DNA from: Martinezella calliandrae
Lineage (GTDB): Bacteria; Pseudomonadota; Alphaproteobacteria; Rhizobiales; Rhizobiaceae
Length of the DNA stretch: 64,000 nt
Assembly (NCBI RefSeq): GCF_030272695.1
Contig: NZ_JARFYN010000010.1
Location: forward strand, 62,001 to 126,000
Direction: 5' to 3'
Shown: in pieces, positions 43,160-52,070 of the stretch
Numbering within the stretch: the first letter of the stretch is position 1
How the letters are laid out: every line of letters starts with the position of its first letter
Made by a program: the position numbers and the translations under genes
Notes under the pieces: model-generated
Seen by the model: the letters and a program-made list of their open reading frames with translations, nothing else
What the model was told of the DNA's origin: nothing
Databases searched by the model: none

Positions 43160-44302
43160 TCAGATCAGCCCTCGCCCAGCCAAATTGCGCATCAGATGCG
43201 ACGTTCCAAAGGTCCAGGGAGCACATTCCGTCGACAGCAATACGCGGTTCTTCAATGCGCCGAGCTTGTCGTTGGAGATGGTGACGATGTCGCCGACCTT
43301 GTGGGTGAAGCCCTGGCCGGGCGTGTCCCTATCTTCGACGGGAGCAAAGAGTGTGCCCATGAAGAGGACGAAACCATCCGGATACTGGTGGTGGCGGCCG
43401 ATGGTCTGTGAGACGAGATCGAGGGGATCGCGGCTGATTTCCTTCATCGACGAACGGCCATGCAGGACATAGCCGTCTTCGCCTTCGACCTTGAGGTCGA
43501 GATCGGCGTTGCGAACATCGTCTAGCGCATAAGTCTCGTCGAACAGACGAATGAAAGGGCCGATCGAGCAGGAGGCGTTGTTGTCCTTGGCCTTGCCGAG
43601 CAGCAGTGCCGAACGTCCCTCGACGTCGCGCAGGTTGACGTCATTGCCGAGCGTCGCGCCCTTGACCCGGCCCTGGCTGTCGACGGCAAGCACGATTTCC
43701 GGCTCGGGATTGTTCCACTTCGAGATCGGATGCAGACCCACATCGGCGCCCACGCCCACCGAAGACATGACCTGTGACTTGGAGAAGACCTCGGCATCCG
43801 GGCCGATACCGACTTCGAGATATTGCGACCAGACACCCTCTTCGATCAGTGCCGCCTTCACCTTGGCAGCCTCAGGCGAACCGGCCTTCAGGTTACGAAG
43901 GCTATCGCCGATGAGGGCCGTGACCTTGCCTCGGATCGCTTCCGCAAGATCCGGATTGCCGGCCGCGCGCTCCTCGATAACGCGCTCCAGCATTGAGCGG
44001 GCAAAGGTGACGCCGCAGGCTTTGATCGCCTGGAGGTCGATTGGAGCAAGGAGATGGATGGCTGTCGGGTCAGCCTTGGCCGCAAGCAGGTGATCGAGAT
44101 TGGCGACGGCTTCGCCCTTCTGCGCGCGGACAAATCCGACCGGATCATCCTTTTCCAGGAGGTCGCGCATCGTCGGCGCTTCCTTCGAGGTGATGTCGTA
44201 AAGCGCGCCGTCGCGGACGACGACAAGGGCCGGCCCCTTCACGTCAGGACGCCAGATGCGGCCAACAAAGGTTCCGGTTCTGAAGATATCTGAACTCGTC
44301 AT
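43160..44302 (-). CDS. Fumarylacetoacetate hydrolase (FAH) family protein
   Basis: A 380-residue enzyme of the FAH superfamily. The catalytic barrel is at ~175-375: VGVGADVGLHPISKWNNPEPEIVLAVDSQGRV includes the Glu metal ligands, and FVLFMGTLFAPVEDRDTPGQGFTHKVGDIVTISN is the conserved C-terminal segment. The long N-terminal domain is typical of sugar-acid dehydratases and hydratases of this superfamily (the 2-keto-3-deoxy-sugar acid group). Given its place at the end of the alpha-galactoside cluster, a role in degrading a galactose- or arabinose-derived keto-acid is likely but unproven. ATG 44302 follows GGGAGAG. Confidence 0.82.
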   Translation of the reverse strand: MTSSDIFRTGTFVGRIWRPDVKGPALVVVRDGALYDITSKEAPTMRDLLEKDDPVGFVRAQKGEAVANLDHLLAAKADPTAIHLLAPIDLQAIKACGVTFARSMLERVIEERAAGNPDLAEAIRGKVTALIGDSLRNLKAGSPEAAKVKAALIEEGVWSQYLEVGIGPDAEVFSKSQVMSSVGVGADVGLHPISKWNNPEPEIVLAVDSQGRVKGATLGNDVNLRDVEGRSALLLGKAKDNNASCSIGPFIRLFDETYALDDVRNADLDLKVEGEDGYVLHGRSSMKEISRDPLDLVSQTIGRHHQYPDGFVLFMGTLFAPVEDRDTPGQGFTHKVGDIVTISNDKLGALKNRVLLSTECAPWTFGTSHLMRNLAGRGLI

Positions 44303-44425
44303 GTGATTGATCTCTCCCAAAGTTCGCCCCGTTTTTAGCGCAGGCGGCGAGGCATTGCCACATCCGATCAGCCTGGAGAATAGCTGGTTTTGGATTTTCA
44401 TTTTCTCCACGATAGACAAGAGACA

Positions 44426-44452
44426 GGGCCCCGCAGCGATGCTGCGAGGCCC
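44426..44452. terminator. Strong hairpin between GH4 and FAH genes
   Basis: GGGCC-C-CGCAGC (44426-44437), loop GAT, GCTGCG-A-GGCCC (44441-44452): an eleven-pair stem with one mismatch. On the plus strand TTT follows; on the minus strand, the direction of the genes, no T-run follows. It may attenuate readthrough into, or protect the message ahead of, the FAH gene. Confidence 0.5.
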
Positions 44453-44482
44453 TTTCGGCCGCAAAACCGGGAGGGAATAGTT

Positions 44483-45853
44483 TTAAGCGGCCTGATCCTT
44501 GCGGTCGTTGCGAGCCCATTCCGGCAACCAGGTGCCATGCGTGGCGAGAAGCTCGTCGACCAACGACCAGATCTGGTCGAGATCGAGCTCGGCGGCCGTA
44601 TGCGGGTCCATCATCGCCGCATGGTAGATGTGCTCGCGGTTTTCGGTCATCAACGCCTGCACCGTCAGTTCCTGCACGTTGATGTTGGTGCGGATGAGTG
44701 CGGTCAGTTGCGGCGGCAGATCACCGATGAAGGTCGGCTGGATGCCGGAGGCGTCGACAAGGCAGGGAACCTCGGCGGCGCAATTATGGGGCAACGAGGT
44801 GATGCAGCCGTTGTTGCGGACATTGCCGTAAATGACCGAAGGTTCGCCGGTCCAGACCGAATTAATGATCGAGGAGGCATATTCCTTCGATTGGGCCACT
44901 TCGATCTTGTCGGCGCTGCGATATTGCTCGGCCTGGTTCTTCCAGCGCGCGATCTGCTCGATGCAACGCTTGGGATATTCATCAAGGGGAATGCCGAATT
45001 TCTCGATCAGGTCATCGCGGCCTTCCTTAATGAAATAGGGCGTGTACTCGGCGAAATGCTCCGAACTTTCGGTGACGAAATAGCCGAGCCGGGTCAGCAT
45101 CTCATAGCGGACCTTGTTCGGGCAGCGTGGGTTCCAGCCAGGCTTCGGCGCCCGCCCCTCCCGATAAGCGCGGACCAGATCGGGATAGAGATCGCGGTAA
45201 GAGCCGTCCGGCTGGCGATGCTCGAATTTCAGGTAGAAGGCCATATGGTTGATACCGGCCGAGCGGTAGCGGATTTCGTTAAAGGGAATGTCGAGATCCT
45301 TGGCCAGTTCCATTGCTGTGCCCTGCACCGAATGGCATAGACCGACCTGCTTGATCGTCGGGTATTTCTCGGCGATCGCCCAGGTATTGATCGCCATTGG
45401 GTTGACGTATTGCAGCATGATGGCTTCGGGGCAGACGGCCAGCATGTCCTCGCAGATCTTCCAGAGATGCGGCACGGTACGCAGCCCGCGCATGATGCCG
45501 CCAACGCCCAGCGTATCGGCGATCGTCTGGCGAAGGCCATATTTCTTCGGCACTTCGAAGTCGGTCACCGTGCAGGGCTCGTAGCCGCCGATCTGGAAAG
45601 CGACGACGACGAAGTCGGCGCCATCAAGGGCCTGGCGTTGATCGGTAAAGGTCTCGACCGTGGCCGATGCACCAAGCGTTAAGGCCAGTTTGCGAGCGAC
45701 GATGGCGCTTTCTTCCAGTCGCTGCGAGTTAATATCCATCAGCGCAATTTTTGCGCCCGCAAGCGCCGGACGCTGCAAAACATCGCCGATGATGTTCTTC
45801 ATGAAAACGGTCGAACCGGCGCCGATAAAGGTGATCTTGGGATTGCCTGCCAT
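44483..45853 (-). CDS. GH4 alpha-galactosidase/alpha-glucosidase family (second copy)
   Basis: A 456-residue GH4 glycosidase, an NAD- and Mn-dependent family that works by oxidation-elimination. The NAD-binding motif is KITFIGAGSTVFMKN (6-20); the metal site is marked by Cys-His in VGLCHSVQGTAME and His in AGINHMAFYLKFEHR. GGYEPCTVTDFEVPKKYG and the N-P in YVNPMAINTWA are family hallmarks. It closes the binding-protein/permease/ATPase run 19 bp after the ATPase and is the better MelA match by length and sequence pattern, while the GH4 gene at 52071 sits next to the regulator. Two GH4 enzymes in one locus suggest different linkages. Confidence 0.9.
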   Translation of the reverse strand: MAGNPKITFIGAGSTVFMKNIIGDVLQRPALAGAKIALMDINSQRLEESAIVARKLALTLGASATVETFTDQRQALDGADFVVVAFQIGGYEPCTVTDFEVPKKYGLRQTIADTLGVGGIMRGLRTVPHLWKICEDMLAVCPEAIMLQYVNPMAINTWAIAEKYPTIKQVGLCHSVQGTAMELAKDLDIPFNEIRYRSAGINHMAFYLKFEHRQPDGSYRDLYPDLVRAYREGRAPKPGWNPRCPNKVRYEMLTRLGYFVTESSEHFAEYTPYFIKEGRDDLIEKFGIPLDEYPKRCIEQIARWKNQAEQYRSADKIEVAQSKEYASSIINSVWTGEPSVIYGNVRNNGCITSLPHNCAAEVPCLVDASGIQPTFIGDLPPQLTALIRTNINVQELTVQALMTENREHIYHAAMMDPHTAAELDLDQIWSLVDELLATHGTWLPEWARNDRKDQAA

Positions 45854-45872
45854 GTCAAAGTCTCCTGAATGC

Positions 45873-47543
45873 TTATGAGGCTACCTCGAACGCCGCTCTG
45901 ACGAGGCGCTCGGTGTAAGCGGTCTTGGGATTTGAAAGAACGTCGTTGACCGGCCCCTCTTCCATGATCTTGCCGTGCTGCATGACGATGACGCGATGGC
46001 AAAGGGCGCGGACGACCTTGAGGTCGTGGGAGATGAACAGATAACTCAGGCCTCGTTCGTCCTGCAGCTTGCGCAGGAGATCGATGATCTGCGCCTGGAC
46101 GGAAAGGTCGAGCGCCGAGGTCGGCTCATCAAGTAGGATGAATTCCGGCTCCAACGCGATGGCCCGGGCAATGGCGATGCGCTGACGCTGGCCGCCGGAG
46201 AATTCATGCGGGAAGCGCGACAGGATGTTTGCGGGCATGCCGGCGCTGACCAGCGCTTCCTTCACACGCTCCAGCCGCTCAGCCTTGTTGGCGCCAATAT
46301 TGTTGACCACCAGCCCCTCGGCGATGATCTGGCCGATCGGCATGCGCGGGTTGAGCGAGGAGAAGGGATCTTGGAAAACGATCTGCATGCGCGAGCGCAG
46401 AGGCCGCATTTCGGCCCGCGAGCGGCCGTGAATCGCCTGCCGGTCGAAATAGATTTCGCCGCCATCGGCATCGATAAGCCGCAGTAGCGCCTGGCCGAAG
46501 GTAGTCTTGCCGGAGCCGGATTCGCCGACGAGCCCCAACGTCTCGTGCCGGCGAAGCTCCAGGCTGAGGCCGTCGACGGCGACCAGCTCGCGCAGGTCCG
46601 GCTTGAAGAAGGTACCGTGGCGCAGCATGAAGGCAACCTTGACAGCTTTGCCTTCGAGGATGGTGTCACAGTCCGGCGGCAGCGGCTTGGCCTGCCCGCG
46701 CGGTTCGGAAGCGAGCAGATGCCGCGTATAGGGATGTTGCGGCCGAGCGAAGAGCTCGTCAGTCTTATTGTGCTCGCGCATTTCGCCATGCTGCATGACG
46801 TAGACGTAGTCGGAAAACTGCCTGACCACCGTCAGATCATGGGTGATGAGGATCACCGCCATGCCAAGCTGCTTTTGCAGGTTGCGGATCAAATTCAGGA
46901 TCTGCGCCTGCACTGTCACGTCGAGCGCAGTCGTCGGCTCGTCGGCGATCAGCACGTCCGGGTCGTTGGCGAGTGCCATGGCGATCATCACGCGCTGGCG
47001 CTGGCCGCCGGAAAGCTGATGCGGATACTGCTTGAGCCGCGCTTCCGGATCGGGAATTTGTACCTGCTGCAGCAGCGCCAGCGCCCGCTTCTCTGCTTCA
47101 CGACGGCCGATCTTGCGATGGACACGGATCGCCTCGACGATCTGGCTGCCGACCGTATAGATCGGGTTGAGCGAGCTCATCGGCTCCTGAAAAATCATCG
47201 AGATGCGATCGCCACGCAGTTGCCGGCGGGCGCGTTCGGAGAATTTAAGCACGTTTTTACCGTCGTAGCTGACGGTGGATGTCTTCGAGACGACGGCACG
47301 TTTGGTAAGCAGCCCCATCACGGTGCGGGCGGTCACCGATTTTCCCGAACCGGATTCGCCGACGATCGCGATGGTTTCGCCGCGATAGAGCTGGAAGGAG
47401 ATATCCTTGACGGCATCGACGATGCCATCTTCCACCTTGAATTTGACAGCGACGTTGCGGGCGTCGATGACGGGCGGCACGGTCTTGCTGGCGGCATCGA
47501 GCCGGGTATCGGGGGCAAAGGGATTGACGAGTGCGAGAGCCAT
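45873..47543 (-). CDS. Fused double ATPase of alpha-galactoside (Opp/Dpp-type) ABC transporter
   Basis: A 556-residue fusion of two PepT-family ATPases. First half: Walker [10 protein letters not shown]-loop [18 protein letters not shown], signature [15 protein letters not shown], Walker [19 protein letters not shown]. Second half: Walker [62 protein letters not shown] 47543 with GAGGAG seven bases upstream is preferred to the start five codons earlier. It lies 11 bp after the DppC-type gene. In Sinorhizobium meliloti the agp transporter for alpha-galactosides is likewise of the oligopeptide family, which the neighbouring genes support here. Confidence 0.92.
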   Translation of the reverse strand: MALALVNPFAPDTRLDAASKTVPPVIDARNVAVKFKVEDGIVDAVKDISFQLYRGETIAIVGESGSGKSVTARTVMGLLTKRAVVSKTSTVSYDGKNVLKFSERARRQLRGDRISMIFQEPMSSLNPIYTVGSQIVEAIRVHRKIGRREAEKRALALLQQVQIPDPEARLKQYPHQLSGGQRQRVMIAMALANDPDVLIADEPTTALDVTVQAQILNLIRNLQKQLGMAVILITHDLTVVRQFSDYVYVMQHGEMREHNKTDELFARPQHPYTRHLLASEPRGQAKPLPPDCDTILEGKAVKVAFMLRHGTFFKPDLRELVAVDGLSLELRRHETLGLVGESGSGKTTFGQALLRLIDADGGEIYFDRQAIHGRSRAEMRPLRSRMQIVFQDPFSSLNPRMPIGQIIAEGLVVNNIGANKAERLERVKEALVSAGMPANILSRFPHEFSGGQRQRIAIARAIALEPEFILLDEPTSALDLSVQAQIIDLLRKLQDERGLSYLFISHDLKVVRALCHRVIVMQHGKIMEEGPVNDVLSNPKTAYTERLVRAAFEVAS

Positions 47544-47554
47544 GGTCCGTCTCC

Positions 47555-48685
47555 TCAATAGGGATCGATCGCGTCGCGCAGGCCATCTCCGAGCGCATTG
47601 AACGCAAAGACGGTGACGAGCACGAAGGCTACGGGTGACAGGATCCAGGGATAGGAGCCGATGACTGAATAGGTAGACGTGTCCTGCAGCATTAGCCCCC
47701 AGGAGATCAGTGGCGGCTTGACCGCAAACCCCAGGAAGCCGAGGAAGGATTCCAGCAGCACGACACTTGGGATTGCCAGCGTCACCGTGACGATGACATG
47801 GCTCATGACGTTTGGAAAAATATGCTGAAGGATGATGCGCCGGTCGCTCGCCCCGACCGCCATGGCGGCACGAACGTACTCGATCCGTGCCAAGGCCAAG
47901 GTCTTGCCCCGCACCTCGCGTGACATCTGGGCCCAGCCGAGCGCCGACATGACAATGATAACGAAGGCGAGGAAGACGTTGGTCGGCGCCGTCACGGGGA
48001 TCAACGAGGTCAGCGCCAGGTAGAGCGGTAATTGCGGAAAAGCCAGCACCAGTTCCACGAAACGCTGGATCCAGGCGTCGAGCGTACCGCCAAAATAGCC
48101 GGAGACCATGCCGACAGTCGTGCCGACGACCGTGACGATGAAGACGACCGTCAGTGCGATCATCAAAGAAATGCGGGAACCATAGATGGCGCGGGAGAGC
48201 ACGTCGCGGCCAAACTTGTCGGTGCCGAGGAAATGCACCGGCTGGCCGTCGGTCGAGCCGAAGAGATGGCGATTGCCGGGGATCAGGCCAAACAGCTTAT
48301 AGGGCGTGCCCTTGACGAAGAAACCGAGCAAGCGCGGATTGTTATAGTCCGGTCCGACGATCGGCTGGAAGGTGACCGGATCGAGTTCTTCGGTTTCGGC
48401 GAGCGCATAGACCCGTGGCCGGAAGACGATATTGCCGTCTTTGTCGTGGAAGCTGATCAGCTGCGGTGGCGCAAAACCGGTATCGGTCGCCTTGGGGTCG
48501 ACGGGTGCGACGAATTCGGCCAAGAGCGACATCAGCAGCAAGAGGATGACAAGGATCAGGCCACCCATGCCTGTCCAAGAGCGCTTCAAGCGACGCCAGA
48601 CGAGGGCGATATAGCTCTCATTGCCGCTTTTCGGCTTAATCTTGTCATCGTCGAGTGGCGGCGGGGATGTGCTGAAGGCGAGCAT
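47555..48685 (-). CDS. DppC-type permease of the agp-like transporter
   Basis: A 376-residue inner-membrane permease. First span GGLILVILLLLMSLLAEFVAP, then a ~100-residue periplasmic loop, then LGTDKFGRDVLSRAIYGSRISLMIALT, the EAA-like loop RIEYVRAAMAVGASDRRIILQHIFP and the C-terminus FNALGDGLRDAIDPY. It overlaps the preceding DppB-type gene by one base (TGATG). The long loop is shared with the permease at 34056. Confidence 0.92.
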   Translation of the reverse strand: MLAFSTSPPPLDDDKIKPKSGNESYIALVWRRLKRSWTGMGGLILVILLLLMSLLAEFVAPVDPKATDTGFAPPQLISFHDKDGNIVFRPRVYALAETEELDPVTFQPIVGPDYNNPRLLGFFVKGTPYKLFGLIPGNRHLFGSTDGQPVHFLGTDKFGRDVLSRAIYGSRISLMIALTVVFIVTVVGTTVGMVSGYFGGTLDAWIQRFVELVLAFPQLPLYLALTSLIPVTAPTNVFLAFVIIVMSALGWAQMSREVRGKTLALARIEYVRAAMAVGASDRRIILQHIFPNVMSHVIVTVTLAIPSVVLLESFLGFLGFAVKPPLISWGLMLQDTSTYSVIGSYPWILSPVAFVLVTVFAFNALGDGLRDAIDPY

Positions 48686-49695
48686 CAGTTAATCCCTCCC
48701 TGTTGGCGGACACGCGGATCGAGCAAGGCCAGCAACATATCGGCAATGATATTGCCGACGATCAGCGTTGCCGACAGCACCATCATGAACGTGGCGGTGA
48801 CATAGACGTCGCCGACCGCCATAGAGCCGACGATCGCCGGACCGACGGTCGGCAACGCGAAGATAATCGCGGTTTCGATTTCGCCGGTCAGCATATAGGG
48901 CAGTACGACACCCTGATACATGACGAGCGGATGCAGCGCATTCGGCACGGCATGGCGCATGATGACGGCGCCACCGGAGAGGCCTTTGGCCCGGGCAGTC
49001 TCGACATATTGCGCATTCAATGTGTCGAGCAGATTGCCGCGCATGACGCGCATGTTATAGGCGAGCCCGCCGAAGGTGGCGATCGCAACGACCGGCCAGA
49101 CATGCTTGACCAGATCGACGAACTTATCCCAAGACCACGGCGCGCCGCCAAATTGCGGTGAATAGAAGCTGCCGATTTCCGACACGTTGAGCTGGAAGAC
49201 GAGAATATAGACGATGATCAGAGCCATCAGGAAGCGCGGCACTGTCATGCCCAGAAACGAGATGCCGGAAAGCAGACTGTCGATCCAGCTATATTGTCTG
49301 GTGGCGGCCCATATGCCAAAGCCGATACCGAGGACGGAAGCGAAGAGATGGCATACGAGGGCAAGCGCTAGGGTCCGCGGCAGGCGCTCGCCAACGACAT
49401 CGGCCACAGGCTTGTTGTAGAACATGCTGTAGCCGAAATCGCCCCGGGTCAGGATCCCGCCGATCCAGTTGAAATATTGCACGACGATCGGCCGATCGAG
49501 GCCGTGCTCGTGGCGATAGATCTGGGCTTGAGCGTCCGCCTGCTCAAACGACGCGCCACCCTGGTTCATCAATTGCGAACGGATGAAGTCGGCATAATCG
49601 CCGGGCGGTGCCTGGATGATGGCAAAAGTCACCACGCTCAGGATGATGAGCACGGGTATGGCAGAGGCTATGCGCACGAGCAGGAATCGCAACAT
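48685..49695 (-). CDS. DppB-type permease of the agp-like transporter
   Basis: A 336-residue inner-membrane permease. N-terminus LRFLLVRIASAIPVLIILSVVTFAIIQAPPGDYADF, then RHEHGLDRPIVVQYFNWIGGILTRGDFGYSMFYNKPVADVVGERLPRTL and the ATPase-contact loop MRGNLLDTLNAQYVETARAKGLSG, all standard for DppB. It follows the binding-protein gene after a 153-bp gap that may hold an mRNA-processing hairpin, commonly used to raise binding-protein levels: an inverted GCCGG.../CCGGC-rich stretch is present at 49800-49845. Confidence 0.92.
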   Translation of the reverse strand: MLRFLLVRIASAIPVLIILSVVTFAIIQAPPGDYADFIRSQLMNQGGASFEQADAQAQIYRHEHGLDRPIVVQYFNWIGGILTRGDFGYSMFYNKPVADVVGERLPRTLALALVCHLFASVLGIGFGIWAATRQYSWIDSLLSGISFLGMTVPRFLMALIIVYILVFQLNVSEIGSFYSPQFGGAPWSWDKFVDLVKHVWPVVAIATFGGLAYNMRVMRGNLLDTLNAQYVETARAKGLSGGAVIMRHAVPNALHPLVMYQGVVLPYMLTGEIETAIIFALPTVGPAIVGSMAVGDVYVTATFMMVLSATLIVGNIIADMLLALLDPRVRQQGGIN

Positions 49696-49848
49696 GGGAC
49701 GGTTCGCTTCTCTTCTTGCCGCCGGTGGTCTGCATCCGCAGAGGATAGCACGGACCGGCTGGGTTCACCTTGCCCGGCTGCATCTAACGCAGCCGGAATT
49801 CTTTGCTTGTGGCGGGCAGCCGGCCCGGCGGCCGGCTGCCTTGCTGCG

Positions 49849-51936
49849 TTAGTTGATCGGCCCGGCGCTACCCGGGGCACCCGGAAGCTGCTCGGGGAAC
49901 AGCTCGTATTTGCCCTGCTTGTCGGCCGCGACCCACAAACGCTCGCGAATGATGGAGTCCTCTGCCCAGTTGAACATGAAGATCGGCGTACCCGGAGGCA
50001 CATTCGAGAAGCGCTTGTTGATGATGAGCGCGCCGGGATATTCCGTCAGGCCGATGTTGTAGAGGTGCTCGGTCGAGATCTTCTGATATTGTTTCATCAA
50101 GGCCACGCGCTCGTCGCTATTCTGCGTGGTCGTGAACTTGTTGACGATATCGACCATCTCCTTTTCGAAGGGCATCAGGTCCACCTGACCGCTTTCGGGC
50201 GCGCGGTGGTTCCAGCTCGTGCGCGGGCCAACCGGAGCAAGCTGTTCGGTGTTTTGAACCACCGAGGCCAGTTCCGTGCTGTTGCGGCGGACCATCCAGT
50301 CGAAGCGGCCGCTATAATTGGCGTCGTCGCGCTTCGGTCCGTCGAGTGCGTTGATGATGACTCGAAGCCCGAGCTTTTCCATCTGGGCCACAACGCCCTC
50401 GGCAAGGCTCTTGTCCGTGGTGTAGTCATTGCTGACCAGCAGGGTGATTTCGACATTCTTGCCGCCGGCGACACCGGCCGGGAAATTGACGATACCGTCG
50501 CCGTCGGTGTCTTTGAGACCGGCCTTCGCCAGCTCAGCCTTCGCACCGGCCAAATCGAACGGATAATAGACGGTCGAATTGCGGTCGTAGAAGCTGGTAC
50601 CCGAGGACAGGCCGCCCGGATAGATTGCCGTGAACGGCCCCTTGACCAGGGAGTCACCGATTGCCTTGCGATCGAGCGCCATGGTCACGGCCTTGCGGAA
50701 ATCCTCGTTTCGATTGAGATCGCGGATTGCTTGCCCGCGTGCGTCCGGATTGCCCCAGCCGTTGGCGGAGAAGTTCATCTGCAAGTTATAGCCGATGAGG
50801 CGCGGTCCGAAGGCGAGACGTGCGGGAGCGTCCGGCTGTGCGGCACGCTTCAGCGAGGCGACGAAGTTTTCCGGCTGCTCCAGATTGGAGAGGTCACCGG
50901 AGCCGGCAACGGCCTGCACGTCGCGGTCCGCCCAGGTCGAAAGCTTGTAATGCAGTTCGTTGAGGTAAGGCAGCTGATTGCCCTTCTCGTCGACCTTCCA
51001 GTAATAGGGGTTGCGGCGCAAGACGATGATGTCGTCGGAACGGTATTCGACCGGCACCCAGGCGCCCATGACCGGAATGTTCATATATTCCGGAGGGAAG
51101 GCATTTTTGAACTGATCGTAGGTGTTCTTGGAATATTTCGGGTGCTGCGGCTTCAGGATATGCGACGGGCCCGGGCAGAAGTTAGGATAGGCCATCGTAT
51201 AGAGATATTGCTTCGGGAAAGCGTCCTTGAAGGTCCATTCGATCGTGTAATCATCGATCTTCTTGAGGGTCGTGCCCTCGCCGAAGGCTTCCGGCGATGC
51301 GCCGCCGCCGAGTGGCGAGACATTCGGGTCGATGACTTCGTCTTCCCAATAGAACATGATGTCATCGGCGTTGAAGGCTACGCCATCGGACCATTTCGCG
51401 CCTTCGATTAGGTGCATGGTGAGCTTGTGGCCGTCCGGCGACCATTCCCAGCTCTTGGCAAGGTTAGGCAACGGCTCGGTATCTTTAGCCTCGACCTGGA
51501 ACAACGGCGCGGTGCGCGTCAGGCACTCCGACAGGCCAATGTCGATGCCGCCCCAGCCCTGGGTCTGGCCGGCGCCGTAGTTCCATCCTTCCGGCCGGCC
51601 GCCGATGACATGGCGCAGCGTGTCGCCGTAAACGCCGACGCCGTCGGGCATGTTGCCGGTCTTATAGACCAGAGGCTCTTTCGGCAGGCGATCCTTGACT
51701 GGCGGCAGTTTGCCGGTCTTTACGAATTTATCCGTAACCCAACCTGGCTCGTGATATTCCGGCAGCGCCTTGAACTCCAGGATGGAGTCGCGTGGCACGT
51801 ATTTGATCTTGCCTTCGGCCGGGAAAACCGGCGGCACCGGTGGCACCGTCGGTTCGGATGCGTAGGCGCTCATGGCGATTGCGGATGTGGCAATCGTCAA
51901 CGCCGCAAGAATGCTGATCGGTCGAACATGTCTCAT
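49849..51936 (-). CDS. agpA: Alpha-galactoside periplasmic binding protein (AgpA-like)
   Basis: A 695-residue SBP family 5 protein. Signal peptide: MRHVRPISILAALTIATSAIAMSAYASE, with cleavage expected after AYA. Mature part shows GVYGDTLRHVIGGRPEGWNYGAGQTQGWGGIDIG, the HLIEGAKWSDGVAFNADDIMFYWEDEV segment and FRKAVTMALDRKAIGDSLVKGPF, all family 5 features despite a sugar role. S. meliloti AgpA is an oligopeptide-binding-like protein that takes alpha-galactosides, and the gene order around this one (AraC regulator, GH4, binding protein, permeases) matches. ATG 51936 with GGGGAGAG seven bases upstream is clearly better than the far upstream start of the frame. Symbol given by synteny and family, not by search. 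Confidence 0.85.
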   Translation of the reverse strand: MRHVRPISILAALTIATSAIAMSAYASEPTVPPVPPVFPAEGKIKYVPRDSILEFKALPEYHEPGWVTDKFVKTGKLPPVKDRLPKEPLVYKTGNMPDGVGVYGDTLRHVIGGRPEGWNYGAGQTQGWGGIDIGLSECLTRTAPLFQVEAKDTEPLPNLAKSWEWSPDGHKLTMHLIEGAKWSDGVAFNADDIMFYWEDEVIDPNVSPLGGGASPEAFGEGTTLKKIDDYTIEWTFKDAFPKQYLYTMAYPNFCPGPSHILKPQHPKYSKNTYDQFKNAFPPEYMNIPVMGAWVPVEYRSDDIIVLRRNPYYWKVDEKGNQLPYLNELHYKLSTWADRDVQAVAGSGDLSNLEQPENFVASLKRAAQPDAPARLAFGPRLIGYNLQMNFSANGWGNPDARGQAIRDLNRNEDFRKAVTMALDRKAIGDSLVKGPFTAIYPGGLSSGTSFYDRNSTVYYPFDLAGAKAELAKAGLKDTDGDGIVNFPAGVAGGKNVEITLLVSNDYTTDKSLAEGVVAQMEKLGLRVIINALDGPKRDDANYSGRFDWMVRRNSTELASVVQNTEQLAPVGPRTSWNHRAPESGQVDLMPFEKEMVDIVNKFTTTQNSDERVALMKQYQKISTEHLYNIGLTEYPGALIINKRFSNVPPGTPIFMFNWAEDSIIRERLWVAADKQGKYELFPEQLPGAPGSAGPIN

Positions 51937-52070
51937 CGTTTTCTCTCCCCATTGTCGCGGGCGTCCCATGGGCGCGCCGCACTCCTCCATCGAACGGGAA
52001 CCGGCTGGCATTGCGACGGGTCTCCTCCTGAAAGTTCCGTCGCAGCCAACATCTCCCGCACTTCCATGCA

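Noticed and set aside
49477..51411. 644-codon plus-strand frame over the AgpA-like gene
   Set aside because: Antisense to the binding protein, which has signal peptide, family motifs and ribosome site.
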